This document shows, piece after piece, positions 27,607 to 37,300 of a stretch of DNA of 64,000 nt. Source of the DNA: Phormidesmis priestleyi BC1401 (GTDB taxonomy: Bacteria; Cyanobacteriota; Cyanobacteriia; Leptolyngbyales; Leptolyngbyaceae). Both the position numbers and the translations under genes were made by a program. Where the stretch lies: NCBI RefSeq assembly GCF_001650195.1, contig NZ_LXYR01000016.1, forward strand, positions 1-64,000, written 5' to 3'. The notes beneath the pieces are model-generated. The model was not told the DNA's origin. It searched no databases and worked only from the letters and a program-made list of their open reading frames with translations. The first letter of the stretch is position 1. Every line of letters starts with the position of its first letter.

Positions 27607-29925
27607 ATGCAAAACGATCAGCCCATTCTTCAGTGCTCTAATTTTTTCTGTCAGGCTCTCAATCTAGAAAGCCACAGATTTTGTCACAAGTGTCGATCGC
27701 CGCTGATTAAGCGGTATTTGTGGGCAGTCGGATCAGGGTTAGAAGCGTTTGCGTCTGGGGAGTTGGTGGGCGATCGCTATCTGCTCAAAAATGGTCAAAT
27801 TCTCCTCGATACGAAGCCGGGTTTAGCTCCCGAAAGCCCCTCTGAAATCCCGGCAAAGTGGGAAGTGTATTTACGGTTGTCTCCGCTTCGACTCCACGTT
27901 CCGCAGATCTATGGAGTAGTGACAGAACCGCGATCGACCTCGACGCTTCTTTTGTTAGAAGATGCGCCGATTTATCCCGACGGAGCAACGCTGAGACAAG
28001 GCACCGATTTGGCTGGCAGCATGATGCCAAAGCTGACGAGTCTTTGGCAAGAAAGTCATTCCCTCCGGCAGCTTAATTGGCTGTGGCAGATTTCTCGATT
28101 ATGGGAGCCGTTTTGTCAAGAGCATGTAGCTTCTACTCTTCTAAACTCTGATCTGCTGCGGGTTGATGCGTCTGCTGTCCGATTGTTAGATGTGCAGCCC
28201 GACTCTCAAGAAAGTCCGACTTTGGCAGAGTTGGGTCAGCTTTGGGAACAGTGGCAAGAACAAAGTGCTGCTTCCTCGATTTCGGGCTTTCTGTCTCAAC
28301 TTTGTCAGCACATGATCCAGGGGCAGATCAGAACAGGAGATCAGCTAATGGATCGGCTGGATCAGGGAGTGACTCATTATGGGTGGAGTCAGACGCGAAA
28401 AATTCAGATTGCGACGTTTACTGACCAAGGTCCGAGTCGTCAGAGCAATGAAGATGCGTGTTATCCGGCGAGTGGAAGCCAGGTTGAGTTGACGATCGGA
28501 CAAGCCTCAAAATCCTCGGCAAAACCTCTACTGATTGTCTGTGATGGCATTGGCGGACACGAAGGCGGAGAAGTGGCATCGGAGTTAGCGATCGCCACCC
28601 TAAAAGCCCAAACCGAAAACCTATTCTCAACCACCCATCACACTGACGCAGCGACCTTAGTGAGCGGACTAGAACAAGCTGCCCTTGTCGCAAATGATGT
28701 AATTTCGCAGCGCAACGATCAAGAACATCGCCAAGAACGTCAGCGCATGGGAACTACTCTAGTCATGGCACTCGCTCACGCCCATGAGCTATTGGTGTCT
28801 CATGTGGGTGACAGCCGCGCCTACCGAGTTACCCGAACGGGATGCTACCAAGTCACGTTAGATGATGATGTCGCATCGAGAGAAGTTCGGTTAGGGTATG
28901 CCCTTTATCGAGATGCCCTTCAGCAACCTGCCTCTGGCGCTCTCGTTCAGGCTTTGGGAATGAGTAGTTCTAACTTTCTGCATCCGACCGTGCAGCGGTT
29001 TGTGTTGGACGAAGATTGTGTGTTTCTGCTCTGCTCAGATGGGTTGAGCGACCACGATCGAGTCGATGAATGTTGGCAAGATGAGATTGCCCCAATTTTG
29101 GACGGCAGTGTTGATCTCGCAGCCGCAAGCCGTCGATTAGTTGAGATTGCCAATACTCGCAATGGACACGACAACGTTACAGTGGGCTTGGTCTATTGTC
29201 AGGTGACGCAAAATCAGACCTCGATCGCTCCTTTAGAGATAGATTGGACTCGATCGACTGCACGACTTGCTGAACGCTCGCCCAATGAGCCTTTAGAAGA
29301 ATTTCCATCTCAACCCTCTACTCTGAAAACTCAGATTGCTCAACCGCCGCGATCGTCTTTTTGGGTCTTGTCATTGTTGGTGATGCTGCTGTCACTGCTG
29401 GGCATTGGCGGACTGCTGGTGCTGCTAGTGCCTGAGATTCGAGCCATGCTGAACCCGGTTAATTTATCGCCACCTAGCCCGACTCCGATTGCCAGTTCTC
29501 CGATTCCTACGGTTAGCCCCTCGACTACTCCCGCGTTACAAACGAGACAGGTGATTCAGCTCGATCGCCCTTCTGCAAGTAACGGCACTCAAATTCCGGT
29601 GCTGTTTGCATTGACCCGTCAACCCAAGATCTCAGTGCCTTCTACAGCAGAACAACGGGTTGGGAGCGTAGTGCCAGGGACGATCGTGCGAGTAGTCAAA
29701 CAGCAAGCAACCGATGATCGCATCTTGTGGGTTGGGCTTGAAGTCTGCTCTGTCCCGGCTGACAATAAGATGTCTAACACCGTCAAACCAGGAGATTTTG
29801 GCTGGCAGGAAGAACGGACGATCGTGCCGTTTGTCACCCAAAATCTAAGCCTCAAACCTGTTCAACTAGGACGATGTGCGCCTTCTGCCTCGTCCGCTAC
29901 TCCTTTCCCCTCGGCGACTCCCTGA
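27607..29925 (+). CDS. Zinc-ribbon / pseudokinase-like / PP2C protein phosphatase
   Basis: A 772-residue multidomain protein. A CX4C...CX2C zinc ribbon (C10, C15, C26, C29) is followed by about 200 residues that look like a degenerate protein kinase (GDRYLLKNG, LLLLEDAP, LLRVDASAVRLLDVQP) without catalytic Lys or HRD/DFG motifs. A PP2C domain (about 266-535) has all the metal-binding motifs: RQSNEDACYP, VCDGIGGHEGGE, SHVGDSRAYR, LLCSDGLSD and GHDNVTV. A transmembrane helix (about 584-608) follows, then a Pro/Ser linker and an SH3-like extracytoplasmic domain. It probably dephosphorylates Ser/Thr targets at the membrane. The FHA-containing gene downstream is an obvious candidate partner. The pseudokinase and SH3 calls are inferences. 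Confidence 0.82.
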   Translation: MQNDQPILQCSNFFCQALNLESHRFCHKCRSPLIKRYLWAVGSGLEAFASGELVGDRYLLKNGQILLDTKPGLAPESPSEIPAKWEVYLRLSPLRLHVPQIYGVVTEPRSTSTLLLLEDAPIYPDGATLRQGTDLAGSMMPKLTSLWQESHSLRQLNWLWQISRLWEPFCQEHVASTLLNSDLLRVDASAVRLLDVQPDSQESPTLAELGQLWEQWQEQSAASSISGFLSQLCQHMIQGQIRTGDQLMDRLDQGVTHYGWSQTRKIQIATFTDQGPSRQSNEDACYPASGSQVELTIGQASKSSAKPLLIVCDGIGGHEGGEVASELAIATLKAQTENLFSTTHHTDAATLVSGLEQAALVANDVISQRNDQEHRQERQRMGTTLVMALAHAHELLVSHVGDSRAYRVTRTGCYQVTLDDDVASREVRLGYALYRDALQQPASGALVQALGMSSSNFLHPTVQRFVLDEDCVFLLCSDGLSDHDRVDECWQDEIAPILDGSVDLAAASRRLVEIANTRNGHDNVTVGLVYCQVTQNQTSIAPLEIDWTRSTARLAERSPNEPLEEFPSQPSTLKTQIAQPPRSSFWVLSLLVMLLSLLGIGGLLVLLVPEIRAMLNPVNLSPPSPTPIASSPIPTVSPSTTPALQTRQVIQLDRPSASNGTQIPVLFALTRQPKISVPSTAEQRVGSVVPGTIVRVVKQQATDDRILWVGLEVCSVPADNKMSNTVKPGDFGWQEERTIVPFVTQNLSLKPVQLGRCAPSASSATPFPSATP

Positions 29926-30064
29926 TGCCACTCCCAAGATTTGAGGCGCAAAGTTTAGCGAAGCTCGATACACTGATAAAGCACTGGGTGTCATGGTTGA
30001 TCAGACCGCATGGAATGAGTGATTCATCTACTATTTAAGAAGTTAGGATTGGTTGTGGTTGTGA

Positions 30065-31759
30065 ATGTCTTTGCCTGAAATTCCTTGTTTAAGTCTTGCG
30101 ATCGAGCGTCTTCGTGCCACTGAAGTCAGTCACTTTGCGATTCATGTGATTGAGGCTCCCTATAAAGGGGGCTATGTTTTGCGCGACTGCACTTGGTCTG
30201 AGTCACTGGTTCAAACCTGGCACGCGTGGCAAGAATTATTTTCTGCGCGTAGTTTGCCCCCAGTGCCTCACGTTTCTGAGGTGAAGATCCCGGCACCCGT
30301 GGCTGAGGCGACTACTCCATCAGGTCAGCCTGTTTCTCGCGGGGTGCGCTTGATGCAGACGTTGGGAATTGATCTGTGGGGGTGGCTGTTTGGAGGTTCT
30401 ATTCAAAGTAGCTTTGACCAAAGTCAGGGCATTGCGATCGGACAAGCGAAACCTCTGCGTCTGCGTCTCGACATTCGCGACCCTGATTTGATTGCAATTC
30501 CGTGGGAGATCATGCAGATTCAGGCAGGGAAGCAAGCCATTTCGCTTAGTCAGCAGGTGCTGTTTAGTCGCACGACTAGCGATGTTGATGCCCTTCCCCC
30601 GCTGCGGACGGATCAGAGTTTAGCAGTTTTGCTAGTGTTGGGACAGGATGCTGCGCCCGCAGTTCCACCGATTTCAGGAGGGTTGGATGACCTGTCTTCG
30701 CGGGCGTTGCGCGATCGTCAGCCAACCCTCAAAAAACTCAAGCTAGAGCAAGAAGCCGCTGCGCTGTCTCAAATCTTGCAAAATCGAGGAGGATTGGGCA
30801 ACCCTTCCGATCGCAACGCCTACCAATATGCGGCTCCCTGTCAGGTGGATATTCTGCTGCAACCCACTCCGGCTGAACTGATTGAAAAGCTGGAAACTGA
30901 GCGCTACAACGTCCTGTTTTATGCAGGGCATGGCGAGCCTGCTCCTGATGGTGGGCTGTTGTTTTTGCGCCCCGATATGACGCTCAACGGCACCGAGTTG
31001 GCGCAAGTGCTCACCCGTTGTCGGGTCAAGCTGGCGGTGTTTAACTCCTGCTGGGGCGCACAGCCCGACGAGCAAACCTATCAGGCGATTCCGCGCAGTA
31101 GTTTAGCGGAGGTGCTATTGCATCACGGAGTCCCGGCGGTGTTGGCAATGCGGGAGCCGATCACCGATCAGGAGGCTCTGAGTTTTATTCAGGCATTTGC
31201 TCAGGCGCTGGCAGATCGGATGCCGATCGACCAAGCCGTTGCGGTGGCAAGACAGCATCTCCTGACATTATTTAAGTTTAATCAGCAAGCCTGGACGCTG
31301 CCCGTCCTCTATATGCACCCAGAATTTGAGGGTGAATTGCTGAAACCGTTGGATGAAGGCGCGACTCAATTTCCGCCAAATCCGAGCCAGTTTGGGCGAC
31401 GATCGGCGATCGCATCCCTACGATCGCTAGTGACTACCAAAGTCTGGACGGTGCGCGGGGGGCTGATGCGCGTCGGCATGAGTGACGATAATGATTTGGT
31501 TTTGCCTGGAGAACCGGGAATTTCTCGCAGGCACGCTGAGATTTTTTATCGCAATGCGTCTCAAGATACCGGGCAACCGACCTACTTTTTGCGCGACTTT
31601 TCTCGCTATGGCACTTGGGTGTTTACGAGTGGCGGCTGGCAAAAAGTCCACCATCAAGAAGTCTTGCTTCAGTCCGGCGTGCAGTTAAAATTTGGAGGAT
31701 CGCAAAATTCTACGTTAGAGTTTTCGGTCACGGCTCCCGAATCGCCTGACTCGGCATAA
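30065..31759 (+). CDS. CHAT protease-like protein with C-terminal FHA domain
   Basis: A 564-residue protein. The central CHAT domain, a caspase-like clan CD fold, carries the catalytic pair His about 288 (FYAGHGEPAPDGG) and Cys about 327 (FNSCWGAQ). A C-terminal FHA domain (about 460-555) shows VGMSDDNDLVLPGEPGISRRHAEI, the phospho-threonine-binding signature. The N-terminal 200 residues include a region before the CHAT core found in related cyanobacterial proteins. FHA would recruit the protease to phosphorylated partners. It follows the PP2C gene by about 140 bases on the same strand, suggesting a phosphorylation-controlled module. Substrates are unknown. Confidence 0.85.
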   Translation: MSLPEIPCLSLAIERLRATEVSHFAIHVIEAPYKGGYVLRDCTWSESLVQTWHAWQELFSARSLPPVPHVSEVKIPAPVAEATTPSGQPVSRGVRLMQTLGIDLWGWLFGGSIQSSFDQSQGIAIGQAKPLRLRLDIRDPDLIAIPWEIMQIQAGKQAISLSQQVLFSRTTSDVDALPPLRTDQSLAVLLVLGQDAAPAVPPISGGLDDLSSRALRDRQPTLKKLKLEQEAAALSQILQNRGGLGNPSDRNAYQYAAPCQVDILLQPTPAELIEKLETERYNVLFYAGHGEPAPDGGLLFLRPDMTLNGTELAQVLTRCRVKLAVFNSCWGAQPDEQTYQAIPRSSLAEVLLHHGVPAVLAMREPITDQEALSFIQAFAQALADRMPIDQAVAVARQHLLTLFKFNQQAWTLPVLYMHPEFEGELLKPLDEGATQFPPNPSQFGRRSAIASLRSLVTTKVWTVRGGLMRVGMSDDNDLVLPGEPGISRRHAEIFYRNASQDTGQPTYFLRDFSRYGTWVFTSGGWQKVHHQEVLLQSGVQLKFGGSQNSTLEFSVTAPESPDSA

Positions 31760-31880
31760 GTGCAGCCAAATCTGATCACCCGATCGGGCTAATTTATGAA
31801 TTGGGTTACGGAATGTGTAACGGGCGAGTTGTAGATATCACCACAAACAGCAGTGACTCAGTGGATGCGGGTATTACAGT

Positions 31881-32534
31881 ATGGCAAGTGAAGCAAATCG
31901 TTCTCATTCGATCGTAGGTCTGCAAACCGAGCAAGACTTCGCAAACGCACTTCTTCAAACCGACGATGTGACCCTACGGTGGAATCCGAACAACTCCATT
32001 GATACGGTTGAGATTGAGGTGGCAGAAACCCCCACCAGCACAATCTCCTATCCCTGGAATCCGACCGACCCTGGTGCCGAGTCATTTCTTTTAGAACTCG
32101 AACGAGAGTTTTCGTTAGAGGACTGGGATGACAGCGAGGTTGCTTTACGATCGAGCGCTTTCTTTAACCAGCTTGACGGACTGTGGGCAGCTACTGACTT
32201 AAAAACGACGCTGGCTCAAAAATTTGCATCGGTGCCTCAGACGCTATTGGCGGCGATCGCGCGTCAGGCTCAAAAAGTGGTTGAGACTTCTAACTCTCTG
32301 GCAGATCAGTTGGTGCAGTGTGTTCAAGAAGCCCTACCGACGTGGGCAGATGATGATTTGCAGGTGTTGGCGCGTCCTTTCGCGTATGCGATGCGAAGCG
32401 ATGGTGCAAATGTTGTCGATGCGACGGTGAATAGCGTTCGCCCGATCGCGTGGAGTGATTTGTCTGAAACGGAACAAGCGCGGATGAGTTTGGCGATCGC
32501 GCGCTATGCAATCGACCAGTTAGGCAACCCCTAA
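31881..32534 (+). CDS. Protein of unknown function downstream of the CHAT-FHA gene
   Basis: A 217-residue acidic soluble protein. A Trp-containing N-terminus (DDVTLRWNPNNSIDTVEIEV) leads into a helical C-terminal part (AQKFASVPQTLLAAIARQAQ). No known motif is recognised. Its position 121 bases after the CHAT-FHA gene on the same strand makes it a candidate third component, substrate or regulator; that is inference. A terminator follows. Confidence 0.7.
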   Translation: MASEANRSHSIVGLQTEQDFANALLQTDDVTLRWNPNNSIDTVEIEVAETPTSTISYPWNPTDPGAESFLLELEREFSLEDWDDSEVALRSSAFFNQLDGLWAATDLKTTLAQKFASVPQTLLAAIARQAQKVVETSNSLADQLVQCVQEALPTWADDDLQVLARPFAYAMRSDGANVVDATVNSVRPIAWSDLSETEQARMSLAIARYAIDQLGNP

Positions 32535-32567
32535 AATTGCAGGGTTCGATTTTATGACTAGCATTGA

Positions 32568-32594
32568 AGGCGTGGCGGTGTCACGCCCTTTTTG
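32568..32594 (+). terminator. Terminator after the PP2C/CHAT/217-aa cluster
   Basis: aggcgtg and cacgccc make a 6-7-bp stem followed by TTTTTG. It sets the cluster apart from guaD. Confidence 0.65.
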
Positions 32595-32642
32595 TTGGGA
32601 TAGATTACTTCGATTGCCATTTATAGATTTGAGATTGTCATC

Positions 32643-33989
32643 ATGTTGCCTGAACGATCGCTGACTGCCATTCGGTGCGCTTTTCTGGATTTTGTCGATG
32701 ATCCGTTCTATGTGGCTGAATCAGAGAGCGTTCGTTATTTTGCTGATGGATTGCTCGTTTTAGAAGAGGGCAAGGTCAAAGCCCTTGGAGACTATCAGCA
32801 GCTTAAAGATCAGTATTCAGAGGTTGCGATCGTGGCGCATCCCGATCGCTTGATCATGCCGGGGTTTGTGGACACGCATATTCATTTTCCTCAAACCGAA
32901 ATGATTGCCGCTTACGGTGAGCAACTTCTGGAATGGCTCAATCAATACGCCTTTCCGACTGAGAGAAAGTTCAAAGATAAAGCCTATGCTCAGAAGATTG
33001 CCGCTTTTTTCTTAGAGGAACTGCTGAGGAACGGCACCACGACCGCCCTAGTGTTTGCCGCCGTTTATCCTGAATCAGTCGATGCCTTTTTTGAAGAAGC
33101 CAGCCGTCGAAATCTTCGCATGATTGCAGGCAAAGTCATGATGGATCGCAACGCCCCAGATTTCTTGTCTGACACTGCCGAAACGTCTTATCAAGACAGC
33201 AAACGCCTGATTGAGAAGTGGCACAAACACGGGCGGCTGCTCTACGCCGTTACGCCCCGATTTGCCATCACCTCAACCGATGAGCAACTGCGGCTAGCAG
33301 GCAAGCTGTTAGAAGAATTTCCAGATGTTTATCTACACACTCATCTGTCAGAAAACATGGATGAGGTCGCCTGGGTGAAGGAGCTTTTTCCCCGCTGCAC
33401 AGGCTATTTGGATGTCTATGATCAGGCGGGATTAGTGGGCGATCGCTCCGTTTTTGCTCACGGAGTTCAGCTCACAGATCAGGAGTTTCAGCGATTGTCA
33501 GAAGCCAATGCCGCGATCGCATTTTGCCCCACGTCAAATCTATTTTTGGGGAGCGGACTGTTTAGAATCGAGCAGGCTAAATGTGTGGAACATCCTGTCA
33601 AACTCGGCTTGGGAACTGATGTCGGCGGGGGAACCAGCTTTTCGATGCTGAAAACTGCCCACGAAGCTTACAAGGTTGCTCAACTGCGGCGACAAACCCT
33701 ATCCCCCTTCAAAGCCCTATTTTTGGCAACGCTAGGCGGCGCTAGAGCGCTGTCGCTTGGGGATACGATCGGAAACTTTGACGTAGGGAAAGAAGCTGAT
33801 TTTATCGTGCTGGATGTGCGATCGACTCCGTTAATGGCGGTTCGCAACCCAGTCGCCAACGCCATCTCGCTTGCCGACCTTGCTGATCAAGTTTTCAGTC
33901 TCGTCATTATGGGAGACGATCGGGCGATTTGTGCTACCTACATTGCTGGAGAACTGGCTTACGAGAAAAGTAGCAGTCCTGATTTTTGA
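32643..33989 (+). CDS. guaD: Guanine deaminase
   Basis: A 448-residue amidohydrolase converting guanine to xanthine. Zinc ligands are seen in GFVDTHIHFPQ, LHTHLSENMDE and GLGTDVGGGTSF, and the guanine deaminase signatures WLNQYAFPTERKF and PRFAITSTDEQL are present. The length is normal. It stands alone, between the CHAT cluster and a dispersed repeat, and supports purine salvage as a nitrogen source. Confidence 0.92.
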   Translation: MLPERSLTAIRCAFLDFVDDPFYVAESESVRYFADGLLVLEEGKVKALGDYQQLKDQYSEVAIVAHPDRLIMPGFVDTHIHFPQTEMIAAYGEQLLEWLNQYAFPTERKFKDKAYAQKIAAFFLEELLRNGTTTALVFAAVYPESVDAFFEEASRRNLRMIAGKVMMDRNAPDFLSDTAETSYQDSKRLIEKWHKHGRLLYAVTPRFAITSTDEQLRLAGKLLEEFPDVYLHTHLSENMDEVAWVKELFPRCTGYLDVYDQAGLVGDRSVFAHGVQLTDQEFQRLSEANAAIAFCPTSNLFLGSGLFRIEQAKCVEHPVKLGLGTDVGGGTSFSMLKTAHEAYKVAQLRRQTLSPFKALFLATLGGARALSLGDTIGNFDVGKEADFIVLDVRSTPLMAVRNPVANAISLADLADQVFSLVIMGDDRAICATYIAGELAYEKSSSPDF

Positions 33990-34142
33990 GCCGTCTCCGT
34001 AAATTCCGCACACTGTCCGTATGAATGTGAAGCTTGCGAGATCCGTCCGCGCTTTTGGGGAATGATGAGTCGGTCAGGACTGCGATCGAGGCTCATCAAC
34101 GGCATCAACAGAGAAATTCCTTTTCTGTGATTCTACATAGGC

Positions 34143-34316
34143 TCGTGAATTAAACAACTTCGGGAATTGTACAAGCCGGATTTACCCTCCTCACGAAGTG
34201 GGGCGAAGCCCTCGCCTAACCCCTTCTCCCTAGGGAGAAAGGAACCAGAGTTTGCTCCCTCTCCCTAGGGAGAGGGTTGGGGTGAGGGCAAATTCGGATC
34301 TTAGTTTAATTCACGA
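34143..34316. repeat. Dispersed repeat copy 3, enclosed by a 13-bp inverted repeat
   Basis: The core (cctcctcacgaagtggggcg to agggttggggtgagggc) is bounded by tcgtgaattaaac at 34143-34155 and its exact complement gtttaattcacga at 34304-34316. The 174-bp unit looks like a MITE; the end sequences differ from those of copy 2. It occupies most of the 390-base gap before the HEAT-STAND gene, and no gene was seen there. Confidence 0.82.
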
Positions 34317-34379
34317 TCCCTAGAAGCCGATGAGCAGTTCTGCAACGAGATCCTTTCATCCTCTTGCAGGCGTTTTGGT

Positions 34380-37300
34380 ATGGCAACGCGCAACCGACCT
34401 TCGTTTTTTCTAGCTCTTCAGTTGAGTCTTCTTTGCACATCAGTAATTGTGCCAATACCCCAAAAGGCACTGGCAACTAGTCCGTCTGCCCTTTCGGCGC
34501 AGGTTCATAAGTTGGCAAGCAGTTCGTCGCCTGAGTCAGCGATCGCTACGCTTAAAAAAGAGGGTGCCCCAGCGATCGAGGCACTGATTCACGTCATCAA
34601 AGACCGCAAAGAGCCGCAATCTGTGCGATTGTTTGCGATCGCGGCGATCGCAGAGATGGGTGCGGATGCAAAAACGGCGGTTCCTGCTTTGGTGTCGGTG
34701 CTTCAAGATTCGCCTCCCGCGATTCGTCTAAAGGCGATCGAGGCACTGGCAGGGATTGGCGCGAATGCAAAAGCGGCAGTGCCCGAACTGCGGAGCGTCT
34801 TAACGGATAAAGATTCTAGTGACGAGGTGCGTCAGGCAGCCATAAAAGCGCTGGGAAGGATTGGCACAAACGCAAAAGCGGCGGTTCCTGATTTGATCGA
34901 TGCCCTCAACGATCCCAGTGAAGCCGTGCGGACTCAAGCCATCAATGCGCTGCCCAGTTTAGGACCAGAGGCAAAAGTCGCCATTCCAGAACTGGTGCCG
35001 ACGCTCTCTGATTTGTCTAGGGATGTGCGACTCGCCGCGATCGCCGCCCTCGCCCGCTTTGGACAAGATGCAAAACCCACGGTCAAAGCCCTCGCTCAAC
35101 TCTTATCTGACCCCGATCGCCAAATTCGCCTCAGCACCACGATGACTCTGAGCCGCATTGGTGCCGACGCCAGTGATGCCGTTCCTGCTCTGACGCAAGC
35201 ACTCGGAAACAGCGATCGCAACACGCGTTCTTTAGCCGCGAAAGCACTGGGCAGTATTGGCGAAGCGGCAAAGTCGGCAGTTCCTGAGTTGATAAAAGCG
35301 CTGTCTGACCCAGACAAAGATGTGCGATCGAAAGCCGCCTCTTCACTCGGCAGAATTGGACTAGAGGCACGATCGGCGCTTCCCGAATTGGTAAAGACGC
35401 TCAAAGACGAAAACTATGAGGTGCGACTCAGTTCAGCCAATGCCCTCGATCTCATTTCAGGAAGACTGCAAGACAAAGCCTCTGCGCTGACGGGCACTGA
35501 GTTAGCAGACGCTTACACGGCTCTAGCGTCTGCCCAACCGATCTTAGAAGAATCCAAAAATGATGATGTGTTGACTGCGGTGCGGCGATCGCTGAGCGTG
35601 CTCAAAACGCAAAAAGATTCGCGGTTGTTTGGGCGCTTTTTTGAGTGGAGTCACTCAAATCCGGCGATCGCCGGGGTGTTGCTCTATCTGCTGGCGATGC
35701 CGTCGCTGTGGGGGCTAATTCTGCTGATTTGTCCGCTCTGGCTGCTCAAACTCAACAATCTGCTCAAACCCTATACCGATTTTGAGATTCCTAGTCCTCT
35801 CGGTGGCAGCGTCAAGGTGCCACTGCGGTTTGTGCTGTTTTTGGCGATGTTTCACTATCATCCGCGGGTGCTAGATGCCTGGGTCGCAGAACATATTGAC
35901 GTAGCGCGGGAAGCCTTTGCCCATAAAAATACGGTGAGCGATCGTAAAGTCTATATCCCGATCCCCGTTGTGTTAGGCGGCAACACCGTCGCAGAATTGG
36001 CGAGTCAAGATTTGCACTCAACCTTTTGGGATGGGCGGCAGTGTCTATTGATCTGGGGAGAAGGCGGCATCGGCAAAACCAGTTTGGCGTGCAATTTGGC
36101 AGGATGGGCAATGGCAGACGATCGCACGTCGCGGCTCTGTCGGCATCGAATGTTGCCTGTTCTAATCGAGCAAGAACTTGATTTCAAACTGCCTGCCGAT
36201 AAACATCCGTTTCGAGAAGCGATTCGAGGACAGGTGCAGGCTCTCATTGATGCTGCCGAACCGATTTCAGATGAGTTTTTAGAAAAGTTGTTGAGACAAC
36301 GACGAATTCTCGTGATTGTCGATCGCCTCTCAGAACTCAGCGAAGCCACCCGTGAGCAGATTCGCCCCGGACACCCTGACTTTCCGGCAAATGCTCTAAT
36401 TGTGACCTCACGAGTTGAAGAAACTCTCGACGAAGTGCCCAAAACCACGGTCAAACCACTGCGGATTGAGGGCAATCGCCTTTCATCGTTCTTAGAGGCG
36501 TATCTGACGCAACGCAACAAGCGCGAACTCTTCACCGACTCAGAATATTTTGACGCGTGTAGTCAGCTTTCTAAATTAGTGGGTCAGCGCAACATCACCG
36601 TTCTGTTGGCAAAACTCTACGCCGAGCAGATGATCGCCAAAGAAGAAGGAGTCAGCGAAGACAATCTGCCAGACAACATCCCCGATTTGATGTTGAGCTA
36701 TCTCAATGAACTCAATCGCGATGCCGACGCAGATGAACCGGACAACTCCACTATTCACAAAGACGCTCAGATCATCGCCTGGGAGTGTTTGAGACAGTCT
36801 TATTATCCCGCTCCTGCTAAACGAGACGTGATTTTGGCAGAGATGGAAGCCCGATCGGGCGCAACCAGTGAAGCCGTAAAAGCGAGACTCAAACATTTAG
36901 AAAAGCGGCTGAGAATTGTGCAAGCCGTCGGACCTGCCCAAGATCAAATCTGCTTTGCCCTCGACCCATTAGCAGAATGTCTCGCGGCTCTTTATCTCGT
37001 CGAGCTTTATCGTGACCAAAAAGACCTTTGGCAAGAGTGGCTGATTCAAGCCGACGCGATGCCGGGTGCCCCAGAGAGCATTCAAGGCTTTTTGCTGGCG
37101 ATGCGCGATTGCTGCATGACCCGCAGTGCCGAAATCGATGTGCCTGACACCGTTTTAGAAGAGTTGGGTAAACGAGTAGGCTTAAGTGCCGAAACGCTAC
37201 GACGCACCCAAGTTGAACAGCGAATTCGTCGTCTCGCGCCTAATCTGGCAACTGGCGATCTGCAAGTGCGTCTAGACGCGATCTGCGAACTCGGAGAACT

